A DNA stretch of 64,000 bases, from contig OX097180.1 of the NCBI GenBank assembly GCA_944407095.1, positions 806,001 through 870,000 of the forward strand, in the 5' to 3' direction. Positions within the stretch are counted from its first letter, which is position 1. Each line of letters begins with the position of its first letter. The notes beneath the pieces were generated by a model, which saw nothing but the letters and a program-made list of their open reading frames with translations, made no database searches and was not told where the DNA came from. The DNA comes from Candidatus Enterousia intestinigallinarum (GTDB lineage: Bacteria > Pseudomonadota > Alphaproteobacteria > Rs-D84). Both the position numbers and the translations under genes were made by a program. Of the stretch, positions 59,333 to 64,000 are shown piece by piece.

Positions 59333-60361
59333 CATATTCGTCTTAAAGAACGATTCCAGTTTGTCGAACGGTATTCTGTCCGTGCGGTCATATAAATCTA
59401 TGTGTTCTGCATCTGGGACAACATACAGTTCTTTTGGCTGGTTGGCGGCGGAATAAGCATCTTCGCTAAAGAAACGCGAATGAGCGCGGTCACCAACGAT
59501 AAACAATATTGGACGTGGTGAAATTTCATCAATATGCGCCAACAGGTCAAAGTTCATCATTGCCAAATTACTGGTTGTGGTAAATCCGCCACGCGCGTTT
59601 GGATGAAATCCGCGTGGCACGGCATAAAACCGGAACCATTCGCGCGATGTTTCGTCCATTTCTGGAATTTCATCAATGCTGATTGGCTTTTCTGGGAACG
59701 TTGGAATATATTCTGGATAGCCATTTTCTGCATCAACCCAGCGTTGTGCGGAATATTTTTCTTTGGCTGCCTGAATTTGCGCCGCATCCATCCCCAGACG
59801 CGCTGCGACACTCATATCATACATACTGGCAGTGGCGACGGCACGGATACGGGTATCAACCTGAGCCGCGGACAGTGCAAACCCGCCGGAGCCGCAAACA
59901 CCAATCACACCGATTTTTTCACGGTTCACATATGGCAACAGTCCAAGATAGTCCACCGCCGCACTGAAGTTTTCAACGAAGATATCAGGTGATGAAACAT
60001 TGCGTGGCGTACCACCGGAATCACCCATAAACGACTGGTCAAATGTCAGAACGACAAATCCGCGCTGGGCCAGTTCATTGGCATATACACAGGGTGCCTG
60101 TTCTTTGACACCGCCGTATGGTGCGCCAACAATCAGCGCCGGATATGTTTTTGTTTTGTCTATATCGCGCGCAGTGTACAGATTGCCGGCAATTTTCATC
60201 CCATATCTGTTTTTATAATGCACACGTTGTACCGTAACATTTTCACTGATTGGCGCGATACATCCGCGCGCGGGCGATTTGCGTGTTACAGACCAGGCAA
60301 CCAGCCCCGCTGCAATCGCCGCGATACATAAAACTATTACCGCGATGGTGATTTTATTCAT
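59330..60361 (-). CDS. Alpha/beta hydrolase with cysteine nucleophile
   Basis: A 343-residue protein with an N-terminal membrane anchor (about 5-24) and an alpha/beta-hydrolase domain. The nucleophile elbow reads IGVCGSGG, so a Cys stands where most have Ser, as in dienelactone hydrolase and the YcjY-like group. The catalytic His lies in DAEHIDLYD near the C-terminus, with an Asp in FIVGDRAH. It probably faces the periplasm. The substrate is unknown. AAAAGGAG precedes the ATG, and the gene is monocistronic and divergent from the next. Confidence 0.8.
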   Translation of the reverse strand: MNKITIAVIVLCIAAIAAGLVAWSVTRKSPARGCIAPISENVTVQRVHYKNRYGMKIAGNLYTARDIDKTKTYPALIVGAPYGGVKEQAPCVYANELAQRGFVVLTFDQSFMGDSGGTPRNVSSPDIFVENFSAAVDYLGLLPYVNREKIGVIGVCGSGGFALSAAQVDTRIRAVATASMYDMSVAARLGMDAAQIQAAKEKYSAQRWVDAENGYPEYIPTFPEKPISIDEIPEMDETSREWFRFYAVPRGFHPNARGGFTTTSNLAMMNFDLLAHIDEISPRPILFIVGDRAHSRFFSEDAYSAANQPKELYVVPDAEHIDLYDRTDRIPFDKLESFFKTNM

Positions 60362-60457
60362 TGGTTTTCTCCTTTTTATTGTTATTATACGTGTGTATTA
60401 TACAACTTAAAGTCAACTCCAGGTCAAGGATGTTTTTTTGATAATTTACGTTTTTAT

Positions 60458-60486
60458 TTGACATAATAAATAATATCGGATAGCTT
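60458..60486 (+). promoter_or_regulatory. Promoter of the outer-membrane protein gene
   Basis: Perfect TTGACA (60458-60463), 17-nt spacer and TAGCTT (60481-60486). Confidence 0.65.
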
Positions 60487-60489
60487 TTA

Positions 60490-60507
60490 TTAGGTATCTA
60501 TACCTAA
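60490..60507. promoter_or_regulatory. Perfect palindrome at the transcription start
   Basis: TTAGGTAT-CT-ATACCTAA, 8+2+8, just downstream of the -10 box and 26 bp before the ATG. The position suits a repressor operator or a 5' mRNA stem-loop. Confidence 0.6.
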
Positions 60508-60532
60508 CAAAATATTATGATAAGGAGAAACA

Positions 60533-61324
60533 ATGAAAAAAACATTGGCATTATTTATTGCCACAGCAATGTTTGCCCCGTCTGCGTTTGCGGCGGAAAT
60601 CACACCGTATGTTGGTGTTGGCCTGGTTATTGACAAGGCCGGAACATCAGCCAAACGCGTAAAGTTTGACGCATCAAAGGTTCCAACTGATATTCCACAC
60701 GCGTTTGTTGCAAATGCTGGTGACAATATGGATTTTGATATGGCGTTTGCAGGTGAAATCACGGCCGGTGTAAAAATCGGCAGTGTTCGCGCTGAATTAG
60801 AGGCGGCAATCCGCAGTGCATCCGAAGATGATTATGAAATATACAATGGTGATATTATTTCCACAGTAATGGGTGGCGTATCTATTCCTGGTGTAACACC
60901 ATTACCAACTGAAATCGAAACATCAACGTCAGTACGTCATAATTCGTATATGGCAAATGTGTACTATGATTTTGATTTGGGCAATTCCAGTTGGACACCA
61001 TATATTGGCGCTGGTGTAGGTTTGGGTGTGTACAGACAAAAGGCGTCTGTTGAAATCGATGTGGACGATGCCGCAATGGCAGCATTATTAAACGGTCCTA
61101 TGGGCAGTATGATAGGGCCGATGCTGGCGGGTGTTCCATTAGGTGAAATGGAGGTTGCCAACGATACACTGTACGAATTTGAATGGCAGGTTGGTATTGG
61201 TACCGCATACAATTTCAGCGAAGATTGGGCGATGGACATTGGATATCGTTTCAATTCGTCCAACGTTGCTGATGAATTTGTGTATGCACACGAAATCAAG
61301 GTTGGCGTACGTTATACGTTTTAA
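60533..61324 (+). CDS. Outer-membrane beta-barrel protein, P44/Msp-like layout
   Basis: This 263-residue protein has a signal peptide (MKKTLALFIATAMFAPSAFA) and a barrel of about eight strands: ITPYVGVGLVID at the start, TPYIGAGVGLGVY in the middle, WAMDIGYRFNSSN and HEIKVGVRYTF at the end. The pattern fits the small OMP_b-brl/surface antigen group of alphaproteobacteria. AAGGAG lies 6 nt before the ATG. Strong promoter boxes and a palindrome upstream suggest high and regulated expression. Confidence 0.82.
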   Translation: MKKTLALFIATAMFAPSAFAAEITPYVGVGLVIDKAGTSAKRVKFDASKVPTDIPHAFVANAGDNMDFDMAFAGEITAGVKIGSVRAELEAAIRSASEDDYEIYNGDIISTVMGGVSIPGVTPLPTEIETSTSVRHNSYMANVYYDFDLGNSSWTPYIGAGVGLGVYRQKASVEIDVDDAAMAALLNGPMGSMIGPMLAGVPLGEMEVANDTLYEFEWQVGIGTAYNFSEDWAMDIGYRFNSSNVADEFVYAHEIKVGVRYTF

Positions 61325-61340
61325 GTATAATCGGTTAAAT

Positions 61341-61368
61341 AAAAATCCCGCGTCTGCGGGATTTTTTA
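61341..61368 (+). terminator. Hairpin terminator
   Basis: AAAAATCCCGC/GCGGGATTTTT stem with GTCT loop. Confidence 0.82.
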
Positions 61369-61371
61369 ATT

Positions 61372-61465
61372 GCTCGTTGGTTAGTTACTAGTTGCTAGTT
61401 ACTTGTAACTCGATACTTGTTATTCGTATCCCCTTTGTCATTGCGAGCGTAGCGCGGCAATCCAG
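61372..61465. repeat. Dispersed intergenic repeat with REP-like palindrome
   Basis: Alternating TTACTAGTTGC/TAGTTACTTG units (61372-61430), related to 15052-15086, are followed by the imperfect palindrome CATTGCGAGCGTAGCGCGGC (61439-61458) continuing to AATCCAG. This latter type of ATTGC...GCAAT sequence is a common intergenic repeat in many bacterial genomes. Confidence 0.65.
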
Positions 61466-61501
61466 TTTTATCTTGGAAAAGATATTATTTAATTGTAATA
61501 T

Positions 61502-62056
61502 ATGCGTATGGAAAATAAAAAACGTTGCTTTTGGGTAAATATGAAAAATCCCAGATATGTTAAATATCACGATACTGAATGGGGCGTTCCATCACGTGAC
61601 GATAACAGGTTATTTGAAATGTTATTGTTGGAAACGTTCCAGGCGGGACTGTCGTGGGAATGCGTATTAAACAAGCGTGATGCGTTTCGTGTCGCATTTG
61701 ATGATTTTAATGTGTCCAAAATTGCAAATTATGATGACAATAAAATATCAGAATTATGCAATAATCCGGCTATAATTCGTAATCGTCAAAAAATTGTATC
61801 TGCCGTCACAAATGCGCGTGTGTTTATCCGTATTGCGGCGGAATATGGAACATTTGCAAAATATATTTGGTCGTGGACAGATAACAAAACTATTCGTGAA
61901 ACAGGAATTCCAAAATCAGAATTATCGGATAAAATATCGGCGGATTTGCGCCGGCGCGGTATGAAATTCGTGGGCAGTACGACAATATATGCATATCTGC
62001 AGGCGGTTGGCATAATCAATTCCCACGATGCGGATTGTTTTTGCTGTAATATATAA
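61502..62056 (+). CDS. tag: DNA-3-methyladenine glycosylase I
   Basis: Tag removes 3-methyladenine from alkylated DNA as the first step of base-excision repair. The 184-residue protein matches the family throughout: CFWVN near the start, YHDTEWGVP, LFEMLLLETFQAGLSWECVL with the base-pocket residues, RNRQKIVSAVTNA, and RRGMKFVGSTTIYAYLQAVG. The zinc Cys and His near the ends (RCFW, HDADCFCC) are present. Start 61502 or 61508 is possible; no clear ribosome binding site is seen. Confidence 0.95.
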   Translation: MRMENKKRCFWVNMKNPRYVKYHDTEWGVPSRDDNRLFEMLLLETFQAGLSWECVLNKRDAFRVAFDDFNVSKIANYDDNKISELCNNPAIIRNRQKIVSAVTNARVFIRIAAEYGTFAKYIWSWTDNKTIRETGIPKSELSDKISADLRRRGMKFVGSTTIYAYLQAVGIINSHDADCFCCNI

Positions 62057-62080
62057 TTTGTTATCGGTAACTTGTAAAAA

Positions 62081-62782
62081 CTATTCCCGCCAGGTGACGG
62101 AATCGAACAATGCGTTTATTGTATTACGCAGGTTTTCATCGTTAAAAAATTGTTCGCGTTGTGCGGATGTTGTATTATGTGTTGCGTCTTCGAAATGTGG
62201 AATATATTTTTGTACTGCAAACTTTTTTACGCCACGATTATGTAAATCGTTTGCTATTTCCATTAAATCCATTTTTGTGACAAATCGCGGGTCACAGGTG
62301 ATACGAACTTCGAAATCCTTGCCGGTGGCCAGCCACGTATCCAAGCTGCGAATCATATGGTCGTGGGCAATATTCTGGCCGACCAATTCACCATATTTAT
62401 CACGTCGTGCCTTGTAATCCAGACCAATCCAGTCAACCACATCAGCGGCACGTGCCAATGTTTCTGGATAAAATCCGTTTGTATGTAATCCGATTGCGAA
62501 CCCCAGTTCACGTACGCGCCGCATATATTCAATCAGTGCGTCGCCCTGCATCAATGCTTCGCCCCCGGAAAAAACGACGGCTTCCAACTTGCCGACACGA
62601 CCACGCAGCCAATCAAAAACCTTGTCCGGGTCGTATTCGCCATCGTGCACAGGTATCAGATGCGGATTGGAACAATACGCACAACGCAACGGACATCCCA
62701 CCAGAAACAGCACCGCGGCCAATTTCCCGGGGTAATCAATTGTCGTGAACGACACCAATCCGCCAATCTGAATCTCTCTCAT
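62081..62782 (-). CDS. nrdG: Anaerobic ribonucleotide reductase activating protein
   Basis: This 233-residue radical SAM activase generates the glycyl radical on NrdD using SAM and a [4Fe-4S] cluster. The cluster motif CPLRCAYC is at about 30-37, followed by the conserved VVFSGGEALMQ and the strand series of the NrdG2 type. It starts 3 bp after the stop of the small glycyl-radical gene, so the order nrdD, glycyl-radical segment, nrdG is one operon. Activity needs strict anaerobiosis, in keeping with other genes in the window. Confidence 0.93.
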   Translation of the reverse strand: MREIQIGGLVSFTTIDYPGKLAAVLFLVGCPLRCAYCSNPHLIPVHDGEYDPDKVFDWLRGRVGKLEAVVFSGGEALMQGDALIEYMRRVRELGFAIGLHTNGFYPETLARAADVVDWIGLDYKARRDKYGELVGQNIAHDHMIRSLDTWLATGKDFEVRITCDPRFVTKMDLMEIANDLHNRGVKKFAVQKYIPHFEDATHNTTSAQREQFFNDENLRNTINALFDSVTWRE

Positions 62783-62785
62783 AAC

Positions 62786-62974
62786 TTATGCAGCTTTTTT
62801 CATCAGTTCACTGTGACGCTGACCAGTTGTTAAACTGTTCGCCTCAGTAAATGTTTTTCTTTCGCAAAATTCAGAATATTTACCAATATTAAAGTTGGAA
62901 ACAGGTCTGATGAACCCCATAGAACGTGAAAATACTTCGCACGGTGTTCTTTGCGTGTTTTCTGTTGCTGTCAT
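62786..62974 (-). CDS. Separate glycyl-radical segment of anaerobic ribonucleotide reductase
   Basis: Sixty-two residues contain TPCEVFSRSMGFIRPVSNFN, then IGKYSEFCERKTF, the pattern found at the extreme C-terminus of NrdD enzymes, where the Gly of R-x-x-G-(F/Y) carries the radical (here Gly20). The NrdD body upstream lacks this segment and ends with a TAA stop. This frame is in the same phase but has its own ATG and a strong AGGGAGG 7 nt upstream. It would have to bind the NrdD body in trans. Confidence 0.85.
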   Translation of the reverse strand: MTATENTQRTPCEVFSRSMGFIRPVSNFNIGKYSEFCERKTFTEANSLTTGQRHSELMKKAA

Positions 62975-63010
62975 AATGTTTTCCTCCCTTTCTGTTTTGT
63001 GGTTTGTTTT

Positions 63011-64000
63011 TTATTGTGAAACTGTTTCTGATTCCGCGTTTTGATTCGCCGCGATTTCTGCATCGCATTTCGGACAGAATTCAAACCGCCCCGGCAGATA
63101 TCCGTGTTTCGGACAGATTGAAAATGTCGGCGTCAGTGTCATATACGGAATCTTGTAATTTTCAAAAATCGTACGTACGATTTTTTGTGCGGCGTCCCCA
63201 CTGGAAACCGGTTCGCCCATATACAGGTGCAACATTGTCCCACCGGTATATTTACGCTGTAATTCTTCCTGGTGTTCCAGGGCGACAAACGGGTCGTCGG
63301 TATAGTTCACCGGCAACTGGGTCGAATTGGTATAGTACGGTGCATCGTGCGTGCCGGCGGTGATGATATCCGGGAAATTCTTTACGTCCGTTTTGGCAAA
63401 GCGGTATGAACAACCCTCGGCCGGGGTGGCTTCCAGATTATACAGATTGCCGGTTTGTTCCTGGAACGTGGCCAGGTTTTCACGGATAAAGTCCATTAAA
63501 TCCAATACCAGTTTTTTACCAAATGGTGTCGCAATGTTTTCCTTGTCATTTGTAAAATTGCGCACCATTTCGTTTGCACCGTTCACACCGATTGTTGAAA
63601 AATGGTGATCCCAGTTGCCCAGATAGCGACGTGTGAACGGATACAGTCCGCGTTCCATATTCTTGGTGATAATGCGACGCTTGATTTCCAGCGAATCACG
63701 CGCCAAATCCAACAAGCGTTTTAATTCACGGAACAGACCTTCGCGGTCACCCTTGTGCGTATATCCCAAACGCGCCAGGTTTATTGTGACAACACCAATA
63801 GAACCCGTCTTTTCCGCGGAACCGAACAAGCCGCCACCGCGCTTTAACAATTCGCGTACGTCCAAACGCAACCGACAACACATAGAACGCACATCGGTCG
63901 GATTCAAATCAGAATTCAGGAAGTTCTGGAAATTCGGAATACCGTATTTCGCCGCCAGGTCAAACAGCGGTTTAACGTTCGGGTGATTCCACGGGAAATC
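63011..64000 (-). CDS. nrdD: Anaerobic ribonucleoside-triphosphate reductase, catalytic body (partial)
   Basis: The gene runs off the right edge; 329 C-terminal residues are visible. NrdD reduces ribonucleotides to deoxyribonucleotides without oxygen. Seen here are SDLNPTDVRSMCCRLRLD with the catalytic-site cysteine pair region, GSIGVVTINLARLGY, AEGCSYRFA, and near the end the zinc site CPKHGYLPGRFEFCPKC. The protein then stops at a TAA after NAESETVSQ instead of continuing into the glycyl-radical loop, which is encoded by the next gene. The expected N-terminal ATP-cone and barrel lie outside the window. Confidence 0.92.
   Translation of the reverse strand, partial: DFPWNHPNVKPLFDLAAKYGIPNFQNFLNSDLNPTDVRSMCCRLRLDVRELLKRGGGLFGSAEKTGSIGVVTINLARLGYTHKGDREGLFRELKRLLDLARDSLEIKRRIITKNMERGLYPFTRRYLGNWDHHFSTIGVNGANEMVRNFTNDKENIATPFGKKLVLDLMDFIRENLATFQEQTGNLYNLEATPAEGCSYRFAKTDVKNFPDIITAGTHDAPYYTNSTQLPVNYTDDPFVALEHQEELQRKYTGGTMLHLYMGEPVSSGDAAQKIVRTIFENYKIPYMTLTPTFSICPKHGYLPGRFEFCPKCDAEIAANQNAESETVSQ

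Overview
The window reads as core chromosome of a host- or gut-associated, largely anaerobic Gram-negative bacterium, most likely an uncultured alphaproteobacterium. Supporting signs are the fabH-ihfA pair, an olsB-olsA ornithine-lipid pair, several signal-peptide beta-barrel proteins ending in Phe, a class III (anaerobic) ribonucleotide reductase with its activase, a 2x[4Fe-4S] ferredoxin, an L-lactate dehydrogenase and a Fe/Mn superoxide dismutase. The taxonomic call is inference. The prolyl- and glycyl-tRNA synthetases are the eukaryote/archaeal-like single-chain forms, which is unusual for alphaproteobacteria.

Layout. 1-30.5 kb is dense housekeeping and envelope sequence: partial glycosyltransferase, cysteine-rich secreted protein, ihfA/fabH, tRNA-Arg, M13 peptidase/hemW, outer-membrane proteins, lytic transglycosylase, olsBA, proS, ldh, a membrane spermidine-synthase-like protein, a run of surface proteins, a U32 protein, tRNA-Thr, cvpA, a thiol-redox protein, sodB, glyQS, ferredoxin, a BI-1 protein, lgt and rfbB. 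Many convergent gene pairs share bidirectional hairpin terminators.

30.8-57.5 kb is an integrated genomic island. Its left edge is the 3' end of an intact tRNA-Ser(UGA), and a 20-bp copy of that end lies at 57513-57532. It carries a large serine recombinase, DUF2924/DUF5681-type phage accessory proteins, a ParB-methyltransferase and a terminase large subunit with no capsid genes. Its defence-like cargo is a BcgI-type restriction-modification pair, a six-gene Zorya-like operon, a DUF2130 protein and an RloC-like AAA ATPase. Two closely related DUF4143 ATPases sit near its ends. The Zorya-like operon (43342-49686) is visibly A+T-rich and uses AGA arginine codons unlike its neighbours. It combines an SNF2 helicase, an ankyrin protein, a MotA-like channel, a MotB/OmpA-like stator, an unknown protein and a PD-(D/E)xK-like nuclease. 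This is the best candidate for an undescribed system.

57.5-64 kb returns to chromosome: two HNH proteins, a Cys-nucleophile alpha/beta hydrolase, an outer-membrane protein with a marked promoter and palindrome, DNA-3-methyladenine glycosylase I, and nrdG with nrdD. The C-terminal glycyl-radical segment of NrdD is a separate 62-codon gene with its own ribosome binding site, a second unusual arrangement.
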